The notes under the pieces were generated by a model, which ran no database searches, was not told the DNA's origin, and saw only the letters and a list, made by a program, of their open reading frames with translations. This document shows, one piece after another, positions 1 through 6,167 of a DNA stretch of 6,428 bases; position 1 is the stretch's first letter; each line of letters opens with the position of its first letter. Location of the stretch: contig DMQJ01000017.1 of the NCBI GenBank assembly GCA_003455715.1, positions 1 to 6,428 of the forward strand, given 5' to 3'. The DNA is from Acidimicrobiaceae bacterium (GTDB lineage Bacteria; Actinomycetota; Acidimicrobiia; Acidimicrobiales; Ilumatobacteraceae). The translations under genes and the position numbers were made by a program.

Positions 1-626
1 CCGAGGTCGTGGGTGATCAGCACGAACGCCATCCCGCGATCTCGTTGCAGGCGCTGCACCAGGTCGAGCACTTCCCGCTGGGTGGTCACGTCGAGCGCCG
101 TGGTGGGTTCGTCGCCGATCAGCACCGTGGGGTCGCTCGCCAGGCTCGCTGCAAGGGCGACGCGTTGGCGCATCCCTCCGCTGAGTTCGAACGGATACAT
201 GGCGGCGACGCGCTCAGGCAGATCGACCTCGTCGAGGCGCCGGGCGATCTCCGCCGCAGTATCGAGCCCGGGTGGGAGGCTCGCCGCAACCTGCGGGCCG
301 CAGCGATGCACCGGGCTGAGGCTGGTGAATGGGTTCTGCAGCAGCAGGCTGATGCGCGTGCCGCGAGCACTCGCCAGCGTCTCAGCGCCTGCGCGGCTAC
401 CGAGTTGCACCGTCGCGCCGGCGACACGCACCTCACCCCTGGCCGTGACGCCAGAAGGCAACAGCCCGGTGAGCGCCTTGGCAGTCATCGACTTACCCGA
501 GCCGGACTCACCGACCAACGCCACCGTGCGGCCCGCGGCGACCGACAGGTGCATGTCGACGACGAGGGGACCGCGCGGCCCGTCGATACAGAGTCCGGTC
601 GCAGCGAGCACGGCTTCGGTCGCCAT
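1..626 (-). CDS. Peptide/nickel-type ABC transporter ATP-binding protein (DppD/OppD-like), 3' end outside window
   Basis: Hydrolyses ATP at the cytoplasmic face to power the importer formed with the two permeases upstream. The first 208 codons are present and the frame runs off the window edge. Visible motifs in order: Walker A GESGSGKS (residues 39-46), Q-loop LLLQNP (94-99) followed by TSLSP, signature LSGGMRQR (148-155), Walker B and D-loop VLIGDEPTTALD (168-179), and switch histidine ITHD (204-207). All catalytic positions are intact. The TSLxP stretch after the Q-loop and DEPTTALDVTTQ are typical of the Dpp/Opp ATPase family. The segment between Q-loop and signature is about seven residues shorter than in E. 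coli DppD as I recall it, a modest trim of the helical subdomain. The ATG overlaps the preceding stop by one base (TGATG), so translation is probably coupled. Whether this is a single-domain protein or a fused DppD-DppF double ATPase, common in actinobacteria, lies beyond the window. Confidence 0.96.
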   Translation of the reverse strand, partial: MATEAVLAATGLCIDGPRGPLVVDMHLSVAAGRTVALVGESGSGKSMTAKALTGLLPSGVTARGEVRVAGATVQLGSRAGAETLASARGTRISLLLQNPFTSLSPVHRCGPQVAASLPPGLDTAAEIARRLDEVDLPERVAAMYPFELSGGMRQRVALAASLASDPTVLIGDEPTTALDVTTQREVLDLVQRLQRDRGMAFVLITHDL

Positions 627-1447
627 CAGCGTCCTCTTCCTCGTTGCTCGAAACGCTCCTGCAGCCAATCGCCGAGCAGGTTGATCGACGAGGCCGTCAC
701 GATGATGAGCACGCCGGGCACCACGGCTGATCCCCAGTTGCGGCCGATGAGGTCGCGAGCGTCGCTGAGCTGACGACCCCAATCGGGTTCACCGGGGCCA
801 ACACCGAGGCCGAGGAACGACAGTGCCGACATCGACACCAGCGCGAACGCGATGTTGAGCAGCATCGTGGTGACCGCGACCGGCATCACGTTGGGAACGA
901 TGTGCCGGAACATGATGCGCCGATGGCTCAGGCCGAGCGCACGGGCGGACTCCACATACGGGCGGCTGGCCTGAGCGATGACTGCACCGCGCACCATTCG
1001 GATGTCGGTGGGCGAGAACAGCATCATCAGCACCGCGACGGTGACCCAGTAACCGCCATCCACCACACCTGCGATGACAAGGGCGATGAGGGTGGTGGGC
1101 AGGGCCAGCAGAAGGTCGGCGTACTTGGAGAGCATCAGGTCGACCCAACCACCGCGGTATCCGGCGAGTGTGCCCAGCAGCAGACCGATGAGCATCGACC
1201 CGAACGCGATCACCAACGGCCCGGCCAGCGCGGAGCGAGCACCGGCGATGGCCAGGCTGGCAATGTCGCGACCGTTCTGATCAGTGCCGAAGAGGTGGCC
1301 CGGGGTGCCGGGGGCCGTGACACCGGTGAGGATGTCTTGCCGTGCAGCGTCGGGGACGAGCCACTGCGATGTGAGCGCAAACACGGCCACCGTGGCCAGC
1401 GGCACGGCGACGAACAGCGGCGTGAGCGGAAGACGGCGAACGGTCAC
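626..1447 (-). CDS. Peptide/nickel-type ABC transporter permease, DppC/OppC type
   Basis: Inner-membrane permease of 273 residues, one of the two channel-forming subunits. The N-terminal membrane helix lies at about residues 10-30, followed by the family hallmark HLFGTDQNGRD (51-61) and ARSAL. A core of helices follows from about 75 to 260, with the EAA loop that contacts the ATPase at about 162-190 (ESARALG ... HIVPN). The C-terminal LSFLGLGVGPGEPDWG and NLLGDWLQE segments are also typical of DppC. I chose the GTG at 1447-1445 because it overlaps the previous stop in a GTGA junction, has GAGG six bases upstream, and puts the first helix at the right place. The open frame continues upstream to 2023, but that part lies inside the preceding gene in another frame and does not look like protein. 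At 273 residues it is slightly short for the family (often near 300) because of a short cytoplasmic N-terminus. The substrate is unknown. Confidence 0.96.
   Translation of the reverse strand: MTVRRLPLTPLFVAVPLATVAVFALTSQWLVPDAARQDILTGVTAPGTPGHLFGTDQNGRDIASLAIAGARSALAGPLVIAFGSMLIGLLLGTLAGYRGGWVDLMLSKYADLLLALPTTLIALVIAGVVDGGYWVTVAVLMMLFSPTDIRMVRGAVIAQASRPYVESARALGLSHRRIMFRHIVPNVMPVAVTTMLLNIAFALVSMSALSFLGLGVGPGEPDWGRQLSDARDLIGRNWGSAVVPGVLIIVTASSINLLGDWLQERFEQRGRGR
632..641 (-). promoter_or_regulatory. Ribosome binding site of the ATPase gene, inside the end of the dppC-type gene
   Basis: The mRNA reads AGGAAGAGGA here, with GAGGA ending five bases before the ATG at 626-624. The purine-rich run is also the coding sequence for the Arg-Gly-Arg-Gly-Arg tail of the permease, so the permease C-terminus doubles as the initiation signal for the ATPase. 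This supports the chosen ATG. Confidence 0.75.
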
Positions 1448-2415
1448 GTCAGGCCTCGGGCACGCACACGCGGGTCGATGAGGTAGGTGAGCACGTCGAC
1501 AGCGAGAGCGGTGAGCGCGATGACCACTGCCGTGAGCAGCGTGACTGCCTGCACAACGGGAATGTCCTTGAACGTCACCGAACTGGCGAGGTAGCCGCCG
1601 ATGCCGGGCAACGCGAACGTGGTCTCGACGAGGATGGTGCCACCGAAGAGGAAGGCGAACACCAGGCCCGACGACGTGACAATTGGAATGAGCGCATTGC
1701 GCAACACCAGACTGCGCACGGTGCGTTCGCTCAGCCCGCGGCTGCGTGCGAACGTGACGTAGTCCTGTTCGAGCTCGCCGAGCACCGCCGTGCGGGTGAG
1801 CTTGAACACCAGCGCACCCATTCCGATGGCCAGGGTGATGGCGGGCAGCACCAGGTGCCACAGCTCGTCGACCAGTCCGTCGCCGGTGCCATAGACGGGG
1901 AAGATCTCCACCCACACCCCGAACAGGTACAGCAGCACCAGGCCGATGGCATAGCTCGGCGCACCGACCCCGACGATCGACAGGAAGCTCACCCCGCGGT
2001 CGAACAACGACCCCGCCTTCCACGCGGCACGCACACCCATCGGCACCGCGACACCAATGGTGAGCAGGAAAGCCATCAGCGCCAACTTGAAGGTGAGCAG
2101 TCCTCTGCTTGCCAGCTCCGACGTGACAGTGATGCCACTACGGATCGACTCCCCGAAGTCCCACTGGAACACCTGCCCGAGCCACAGGACGTACTGAGTG
2201 ATGAACGGCTTGTCGAGGTTGTGCTCGCGCCGGATGGCGTCGAGCAGTTCCTGCGTGGGCTCTCTCGGGCCGGCGAGGTTGCGCGCCGGATCGCCCGGTG
2301 CCAGGTGCAGCAGCCCGAACACGACGAACGACAACACCAGCAGCAACACCACGGTTGCGGCCAGCCGAACCAGCACGAACCTCGCCAGCGTTCCCCGCGA
2401 GAACCGCGAGGCCAT
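1444..2415 (-). CDS. Peptide/nickel-type ABC transporter permease, DppB/OppB type
   Basis: Inner-membrane permease of 323 residues, the partner of the DppC-type subunit. The N-terminus shows the DppB pattern of a basic start, a first membrane helix (about 19-38) and then HLAPGDPA (37-44). The periplasmic segment carries WDFGESIRSG (85-94), matching the usual GDLGxS motif. Further helices are visible at about 106-126, 143-168, 187-205, 246-268 and 291-313, giving six in total. The EAA loop for ATPase contact is at about 217-246 (FARSRGLSER ... NALIPIV). Length is normal for the family. The ATG is preceded by GAGG nine bases upstream, and the gene begins 11 bases after the binding-protein stop. 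It overlaps the next permease by four bases (GTGA), a standard sign of translational coupling. Nothing is missing or broken. The family is certain, but the transported substrate is not. Confidence 0.97.
   Translation of the reverse strand: MASRFSRGTLARFVLVRLAATVVLLLVLSFVVFGLLHLAPGDPARNLAGPREPTQELLDAIRREHNLDKPFITQYVLWLGQVFQWDFGESIRSGITVTSELASRGLLTFKLALMAFLLTIGVAVPMGVRAAWKAGSLFDRGVSFLSIVGVGAPSYAIGLVLLYLFGVWVEIFPVYGTGDGLVDELWHLVLPAITLAIGMGALVFKLTRTAVLGELEQDYVTFARSRGLSERTVRSLVLRNALIPIVTSSGLVFAFLFGGTILVETTFALPGIGGYLASSVTFKDIPVVQAVTLLTAVVIALTALAVDVLTYLIDPRVRARGLT
1454..1457 (-). promoter_or_regulatory. Ribosome binding site deciding the GTG start of the dppC-type gene
   Basis: GAGG on the minus strand, six bases before the GTG at 1447-1445 and inside the last codons of the upstream permease. 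It supports the GTG over any upstream start in the long open frame. Confidence 0.6.
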
Positions 2416-2424
2416 TGCGTTGAA

Positions 2425-2428
2425 CCTC
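2425..2428 (-). promoter_or_regulatory. Ribosome binding site of the dppB-type gene, overlapping the upstream stop codon
   Basis: The mRNA reads TGAGG, where TGA is the stop of the binding-protein gene and GAGG is the likely Shine-Dalgarno sequence, nine bases before the ATG at 2415-2413. Termination and re-initiation therefore occur at the same place. Confidence 0.6.
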
Positions 2429-4043
2429 AGTCCTTGGTGAGGATGCGGGGCGTCCAGGGCGACAGCAGGGTGTACGACCCGAAGTCTTGGATGGTGTACT
2501 TGTCGGCGAGGGCAACCGCAGCCTCACCCCACCACAGCGGCACGTACGGCAGATCTGCGAGGGCGATGCGCTGGGCCTCGACGATGATGTCGACGCGCTT
2601 GGCCGGGTCGGTCTCCTCGCGAGCCTCGACGAGCAGCGCGGCGACGTCGTCGTTGGCATACGAGGCAGGGTTGCCCTCGGCGAGGAACCAGTTGATGAGT
2701 TCGGCCGGATCGCCGGTGGCGTTGAAGTACCACATGTAGGCGATGCCCCAGTCGGGTGAGCCGATGGTGCCGTACCACTGCTCGACCGGCATCTCCTCGA
2801 CCTCCAACGAGATGCCGATGGACTCAAGGTCTTGGGCCAACGCCTGGAAGGCCGAGCTCACCTGTGGGGCGCTCGACGACACGCCCACCTTGGCCGAGAA
2901 TCCATCCGGCACTTTCGACTGTGCGAGTTCGGCCTTGGCCTTCTCGAGGTCGTACGGCAGATCGAGCACGGTCTTCAGCTTCTCGCGTGCGCCATCCGCA
3001 CCGAGCACCGACTCGATCTGCTCGGGGGTGGTGAGCGCCGTGGCGACCTCGCCATGGCCACCGAGCAGTTGCTGAACGTAGGCGGGTCGGTTGCATGCGT
3101 AGGCGATCGCGCGACGCACGTGAATGTCGTCGAACGGCTCGACAGCCGTGTTGAAGTCGATGCCCACATAACTACGGTCGGGCTGGAACAGCACATCGGT
3201 GTTGTCGGTGGCATCCCACTGCTCGACCTGATCGAAGGAGATGCTGAAGGCGATGTCGATGTCGCCCGACGACCGGGCGAGGATGCGTGTGGACTCTTCA
3301 GGGATGAACTCGATCTTGACGGTCTTCACCGGCGCCTTACCGCCCCACCACGTGTCGACTCGCTCGAGCTCCACACCGCTGTCGGGCACGAACTTGGTGA
3401 CCTTGTAGGGGCCGGTGCCGAGCAGCAGCGAGTCGGGAGTGCCGATGTCGCCGCCGCTCGCCTCGACGAACTTCTGCGACGTCACCCACATCGCGTTCGC
3501 CGCGCAGGGACCCCACTCGAACGCAACATCGGGCGAGCTGAGGGTGATAGTGACCTCGTTCTCCCCTGTTGCCTCGGCGCCCTCGACGTTGGCCCAGTAG
3601 TACGCGGTGTTGGGCGACACGGTCTCGTCCTTCGAGAGGCCCACCGAGTACACGATGTCGTCGACCGTGACCGGGGTGCCATCGCTGAACTTGGCATCCT
3701 TCCGCAGGGTGTACACGTAGGTCGTGGGCGATGTCTGCTCCCACTTCTCGGCCAGGGCGGGCACCAGCTTGCCGGTGCCATCGGGCGCCACCAGGCCCTC
3801 GAGCACCAGCGTGGCGACGTAGTAGTTGACGTTGCCGGCTTCCTTGCCCGGGTACAGGTTGGTGAGCGACGACGGGAAGGCCACGGTGAGGGTGTCGATC
3901 TCCTTCGAGCTGCCGCTGCCGCCCCCTGAGCCATCGGTGCTGTCGTCGTCGTCACCGCAGGCCGCGGCGATGAGCGCGAGGAGGGCGGTTGCGCCCGTGC
4001 CCTGCAGCAGGGTGCGGCGGCTAACGGTGAGGTGGCGAGTCAT
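2427..4043 (-). CDS. Family 5 extracellular solute-binding lipoprotein (DppA/OppA-like)
   Basis: A 538-residue substrate-capture protein for the importer encoded downstream, expected outside the membrane and anchored by lipid. The N-terminus has a twin-arginine-like motif SRRTLLQ (8-14), a hydrophobic stretch (16-28) and a cysteine at 29 in the context IAAAC. This reads as a lipoprotein signal, although Ala rather than Leu at the -3 position is less usual. A flexible linker rich in Asp, Ser and Gly follows (30-46). The mature protein shows the SBP_bac_5 family signature at about 81-133: EGL, LVPALAEKW, YTLRKDAKFSDGTPVTVDDIVYS. Further family landmarks are the LLGTGPYKV and DIHVRRAIAYACNR segments. 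Total length is typical. The ATG has AGGAG five bases upstream. It is the first gene of the operon and is presumably transcribed from the divergent region at 4044-4206. Ligand specificity (di- or oligopeptide, metal chelate, glutathione or other) cannot be judged from these residues. Confidence 0.97.
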   Translation of the reverse strand: MTRHLTVSRRTLLQGTGATALLALIAAACGDDDDSTDGSGGGSGSSKEIDTLTVAFPSSLTNLYPGKEAGNVNYYVATLVLEGLVAPDGTGKLVPALAEKWEQTSPTTYVYTLRKDAKFSDGTPVTVDDIVYSVGLSKDETVSPNTAYYWANVEGAEATGENEVTITLSSPDVAFEWGPCAANAMWVTSQKFVEASGGDIGTPDSLLLGTGPYKVTKFVPDSGVELERVDTWWGGKAPVKTVKIEFIPEESTRILARSSGDIDIAFSISFDQVEQWDATDNTDVLFQPDRSYVGIDFNTAVEPFDDIHVRRAIAYACNRPAYVQQLLGGHGEVATALTTPEQIESVLGADGAREKLKTVLDLPYDLEKAKAELAQSKVPDGFSAKVGVSSSAPQVSSAFQALAQDLESIGISLEVEEMPVEQWYGTIGSPDWGIAYMWYFNATGDPAELINWFLAEGNPASYANDDVAALLVEAREETDPAKRVDIIVEAQRIALADLPYVPLWWGEAAVALADKYTIQDFGSYTLLSPWTPRILTKD

Positions 4044-4048
4044 TGGTT

Positions 4049-4053
4049 CTCCT
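4049..4053 (-). promoter_or_regulatory. Strong ribosome binding site of the binding-protein gene
   Basis: AGGAG on the minus strand with a five-base spacer to the ATG at 4043-4041. It is the best Shine-Dalgarno match in the operon, as expected for the binding protein, which is usually needed in excess over the membrane subunits. Confidence 0.8.
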
Positions 4054-4100
4054 GGCAGTTCGGGGTGTGCACGTGGCGGAGACGAGGCGACACCGCAGAG

Positions 4101-4140
4101 CGTCTACTCAAACTTGCCACTTGACGCGCCACAGTAGACG
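4101..4140. repeat. Perfect 8-bp inverted repeat with 24-bp spacer, candidate operator
   Basis: CGTCTACT at 4101-4108 is the exact reverse complement of AGTAGACG at 4133-4140. Just outside it, GCAG (4095-4098) and CTGC (4142-4145) also pair if a one-base difference in spacing is allowed. The arms start 32 bp apart, close to three helical turns, so they would sit on the same face of the DNA. This could be a pair of regulator half-sites serving both divergent genes, or the arms could be -10-like elements (TAGACG reading outward on each side). Chance is a real alternative at this arm length. Confidence 0.4.
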
Positions 4141-4206
4141 ACTGCTCGGGGCGTGTCGAACATCAAAGGGCGGGCGAACCACGGCGGATCGGGCAGGATG
4201 GGCGAC

Positions 4207-4920
4207 GTGACGATCATCCGCGCCGTGCTCTTCGACAAGGACGGCACGCTGCTCGACTTCGCCGCCAGTTGGGGACCCACCAACCGTCGCGCGGCGCTGC
4301 ACGCGGCCAACGGCGATTCGTCGCTCGCCGATCGCCTACTGCACGCCTGCGGCATGGACCCGACGACGGGCGAAGTGGCCGCCGACAGCCTGTTCGCCGC
4401 ATCGTCCACCGGTGAGATCGCTCGAGCGATGGTGGAGCACGGCTCTCCGTTCGACGTGCACGACCTCACCGTCGCGCTCGACGGCTTCTTCGTTGATGGC
4501 GCGGCCCACGCCGTGCCCCTCACCGACCTTGCCGCGCTCTTCACACGTCTGCAGGCGCGCGGGCTGCGGCTCGGCATCGCGTCGAGCGACAACGAAGCGT
4601 CGATTCGCCTCATGGTGCAACACAAGGGGCTGGCCGACCTGGTCGACTTCGTGGCCGGTTACGACAGCGGCCATGGGGTGAAGCCCGGGCCAGGCATGGT
4701 GCACGCGTTCGCCGAGGCGGTGGGGGTGGGGGTGCACGAGGTGCTGGTGGTGGGCGACAACACCCACGACCTCCACATGGCGCGCCATGCGAAGGCGGGG
4801 CTCGCGGTGGGCGTGCTGAGCGGCACGGGCACGCGTGAGCATCTGGAGCCCATCGCCGACCACGTGCTCGACAGCGTCGACGACCTCGTCGCCCTCCTCG
4901 ACGAACTCGCCGACAGGTGA
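4207..4920 (+). CDS. HAD-superfamily hydrolase, phosphoglycolate-phosphatase-like
   Basis: A cytoplasmic, probably magnesium-dependent phosphatase of 237 residues that hydrolyses a small phosphate ester through an aspartyl-phosphate. All four HAD motifs are present: motif I LFDKDGTLLD with nucleophile D10 and acid/base D12; motif II LGIASS with S126; motif III lysine K159 in GVKPGPG; motif IV VVGDNTHD with D184 and D188. A helical cap domain of about 80 residues sits between motif I and motif II (about 18-100), as in subfamily I enzymes such as Gph. I chose the GTG at 4207 because AGGA lies eight bases upstream and the protein then begins shortly before the first beta strand. The ATG at 4198 (three residues longer) has AGG immediately adjacent, too close to serve as its ribosome site, and a GTG at 4153 (18 residues longer) is also in frame. 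The gene stands alone on its strand. Its substrate is not determined, as members of this family cannot be told apart by motifs. Confidence 0.9.
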   Translation: MTIIRAVLFDKDGTLLDFAASWGPTNRRAALHAANGDSSLADRLLHACGMDPTTGEVAADSLFAASSTGEIARAMVEHGSPFDVHDLTVALDGFFVDGAAHAVPLTDLAALFTRLQARGLRLGIASSDNEASIRLMVQHKGLADLVDFVAGYDSGHGVKPGPGMVHAFAEAVGVGVHEVLVVGDNTHDLHMARHAKAGLAVGVLSGTGTREHLEPIADHVLDSVDDLVALLDELADR

Positions 4921-4921
4921 C

Positions 4922-6067
4922 TCAGCCGAAGAGCTTCTTGGCGATCACCATGCGCTGGATCTGGTTGGTGCCTTCGTAGATCTGGGTGATCTTGGCGTCG
5001 CGCATCATGCGCTCGACCGGGAACTCGTTGGTGTAGCCGTAGCCGCCCAGGAACTGCACCGCATCGGTGGTGACCTGCATCGCCACGTCGCTGGCGAAGC
5101 ACTTGGCCATCGCTCCGGCCATGCTCAACTCGCCGCGCGGGTCGCCTTCGTCGGCGATCGCGCACGCTTTGTGCACGAGGCCTCGGGCGGCTTCGATCCT
5201 CATCGCGCAATCGGCCGCCATCCACTGCAGGCCCTGGTTGTCGGCAAGCGGTCGACCGAAGGTGCGCCGTTCCTTCAGGTAGCCAACGGAGTAGTCGAGC
5301 GCACCCTGGGCAACGCCCACCGCTTGAGCCCCGATGGTGGGGCGGCTGCGATCGAGCGTGTGCATGGCGATGGCGAAACCCTGCCCGACCTCGCCGATGC
5401 GCGCGCTGTCGGGCACCCGCACTTCGTCGAGGCGGATGATGCCCGTGGGCGACCCCTTGATGCCCAGCTTGTGTTCGTACTTCTCCACCTGCACGCCCCA
5501 GTCGGCCTCGACGAGGAAAGCGGTGATGCCAGCATGGCGGCTGTCGCTCGTGCGAGCGAAGACGGTGTAGAGGTCGCTGATACCGGCGTTGGTGATCCAG
5601 CACTTGGTGCCGGTGATCACCCAGTCGTCGCCGTCGCGGACAGCCTTGGTGGCCATCGACGCAACGTCGCTGCCAGCGTCGGGTTCGCTGAGGCCATAGC
5701 TGCACTGGCTCTCGCCGCTGCAGATGCGCGGGATGTGCTGCGACTTCATCTCGTGCGAACCGAAGTTGATGACCGGCAGCATGCCCAACTTGCTCACCAG
5801 GAACTGCAGGCTGGTGCTCACACATGCCCGCGCCAGTTCCTCGGCGACGATGGCCTGATCGACCAGTGAGGCGCCGCTGCCGCCGTACTCGGCGGGGTAG
5901 CTGAGCGCGGTGAGTTCCATGCTCTTCAACGCCTCGAAGGTCTCCCACGAGTACTCGCCGCTGCGGTCGATGTCGCCCGCCAACGGTGCGATCTTGTCGT
6001 CGCAGAACTGGCGCACCACGGCGCGGAACTCGTGCTGTTCATCGGTGAGAGACATCGGTTGCGACAT
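4922..6067 (-). CDS. Acyl-CoA dehydrogenase (FAD-dependent, short/medium-chain type, FadE25-like)
   Basis: A 381-residue flavoenzyme that introduces the alpha-beta double bond into an acyl-CoA, passing electrons to electron-transfer flavoprotein. It acts in fatty-acid or branched-chain acyl-CoA breakdown. The N-terminal helical domain (about 7-120) begins SLTDEQHEFR. FAD/substrate signature 1, GLSEPDAGSDVAS, is at 125-137, followed by WVITGTKCWITNAG. RRTFGRPLADNQ lies at 267-278. Signature 2, beginning QFLGGYGYTNEFP (338-350), leads to the catalytic base E365 in IYEGTNQIQR. The catalytic Glu in YEGT is the position used in short- and medium-chain enzymes. From memory, the C-terminal third resembles mycobacterial FadE25 closely. 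Length is normal and nothing is broken. The ATG at 6067 is assumed; an in-frame ATG at 6055 would drop four residues, and neither has a strong Shine-Dalgarno sequence. The precise acyl chain used cannot be assigned. The stop codon lies one base from that of the convergent phosphatase gene. Confidence 0.97.
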   Translation of the reverse strand: MSQPMSLTDEQHEFRAVVRQFCDDKIAPLAGDIDRSGEYSWETFEALKSMELTALSYPAEYGGSGASLVDQAIVAEELARACVSTSLQFLVSKLGMLPVINFGSHEMKSQHIPRICSGESQCSYGLSEPDAGSDVASMATKAVRDGDDWVITGTKCWITNAGISDLYTVFARTSDSRHAGITAFLVEADWGVQVEKYEHKLGIKGSPTGIIRLDEVRVPDSARIGEVGQGFAIAMHTLDRSRPTIGAQAVGVAQGALDYSVGYLKERRTFGRPLADNQGLQWMAADCAMRIEAARGLVHKACAIADEGDPRGELSMAGAMAKCFASDVAMQVTTDAVQFLGGYGYTNEFPVERMMRDAKITQIYEGTNQIQRMVIAKKLFG

Positions 6068-6167
6068 GGCTTCATCGTGCCACGTTCCTGCCCTCCCCCA
6101 CCCAACCCCTCACTCACCCCGGCGGAGGGTGGCCCATCCGGATCAGCGACGGTGACGAAGCAGAGGC
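6068..6167. promoter_or_regulatory. Divergent intergenic region between the acyl-CoA dehydrogenase and the molybdoenzyme gene
   Basis: These 100 bases separate two genes that start away from each other and should carry at least one promoter. No convincing -35/-10 pair is visible. The region is dominated by a C-rich tract on the plus strand (6091-6120), followed by a G-rich stretch (6121-6132). CCACCC (6098-6103) and GGGTGG (6127-6132) are complementary. Confidence 0.5.
6091..6120 (-). other. Predicted G-quadruplex motif upstream of the acyl-CoA dehydrogenase
   Basis: Read on the minus strand, the tract has five runs of three to five guanines separated by loops of 7, 2, 1 and 1 bases, meeting the standard pattern for an intramolecular G-quadruplex. 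It ends 23 bases before the ATG at 6067, so it would lie in the 5' leader or core promoter of the dehydrogenase, in the sense orientation. The opposite strand is a matching C-rich sequence. Whether it folds, or matters, is not shown by sequence. High GC content makes such motifs more likely by chance. Confidence 0.5.

Larger units (their letters stand above)
4044..4206. promoter_or_regulatory. Divergent intergenic region between the transporter operon and the phosphatase gene
   Basis: These 163 bases lie between two genes that start away from each other, so both promoters should be here or just inside the genes. I cannot identify a -35/-10 pair with confidence in either direction. The visible structure is a perfect 8-bp inverted repeat (4101-4108 and 4133-4140), plus overlapping short palindromes GTGCAC and CACGTG at 4067-4075. 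No small gene with a convincing start and ribosome site is apparent. Confidence 0.6.

Noticed and set aside
9..773. Plus-strand open frames antisense to the ATPase gene
   Set aside because: They are shadows of a gene with an intact set of ATPase motifs, and no family features appear in their translation.
1448..2023. Upstream extension of the DppC-type open frame as a longer permease or fusion
   Set aside because: The extra part overlaps the DppB-type gene in another frame and translates to Arg/His-rich, non-membrane sequence. The GTG at 1447 explains the gene fully.
1855..2739. Plus-strand open frame (294 codons) antisense to the DppB-type and binding-protein genes
   Set aside because: It spans the boundary of two well-supported genes on the other strand. 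Its composition is skewed (rich in Gln, His and Arg), as typical for a shadow frame.
2832..3929. Long plus-strand open frame (365 codons) antisense to the binding-protein gene
   Set aside because: It lies opposite a gene with clear family motifs and its translation shows no recognisable domain. Long antisense frames are expected in GC-rich DNA because of codon bias.
4067..4075. Overlapping GTGCAC and CACGTG palindromes as an operator
   Set aside because: Six-base palindromes are frequent in GC-rich DNA, and there is no second copy or longer symmetry around them.
4121..4126. TTGACG as a -35 box for the phosphatase gene
   Set aside because: At 16 to 18 bases downstream there is no -10-like hexamer; the sequence there is GC-rich.
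4719..4754. G-rich stretch in the phosphatase gene as a G-quadruplex
   Set aside because: It has only two long G-runs close together, and the next run of three is about 20 bases away, beyond the usual loop limit. The codons simply encode Val and Gly.
4925..4942. Imperfect palindrome at the dehydrogenase 3' end as a terminator
   Set aside because: The pairing is interrupted or leaves a two-base loop, no T-run follows on either side, and the bases encode the conserved AKKLFG ending.
4835..5869. Plus-strand open frame (344 codons) antisense to the acyl-CoA dehydrogenase
   Set aside because: It begins inside the phosphatase gene in another frame, has no domain signature, and mirrors the strongly conserved dehydrogenase.
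6098..6132. CCACCC/GGGTGG inverted repeat as an intrinsic terminator
   Set aside because: It lies between two divergent start sites, where no transcript is expected to end, and it lacks a T-run.
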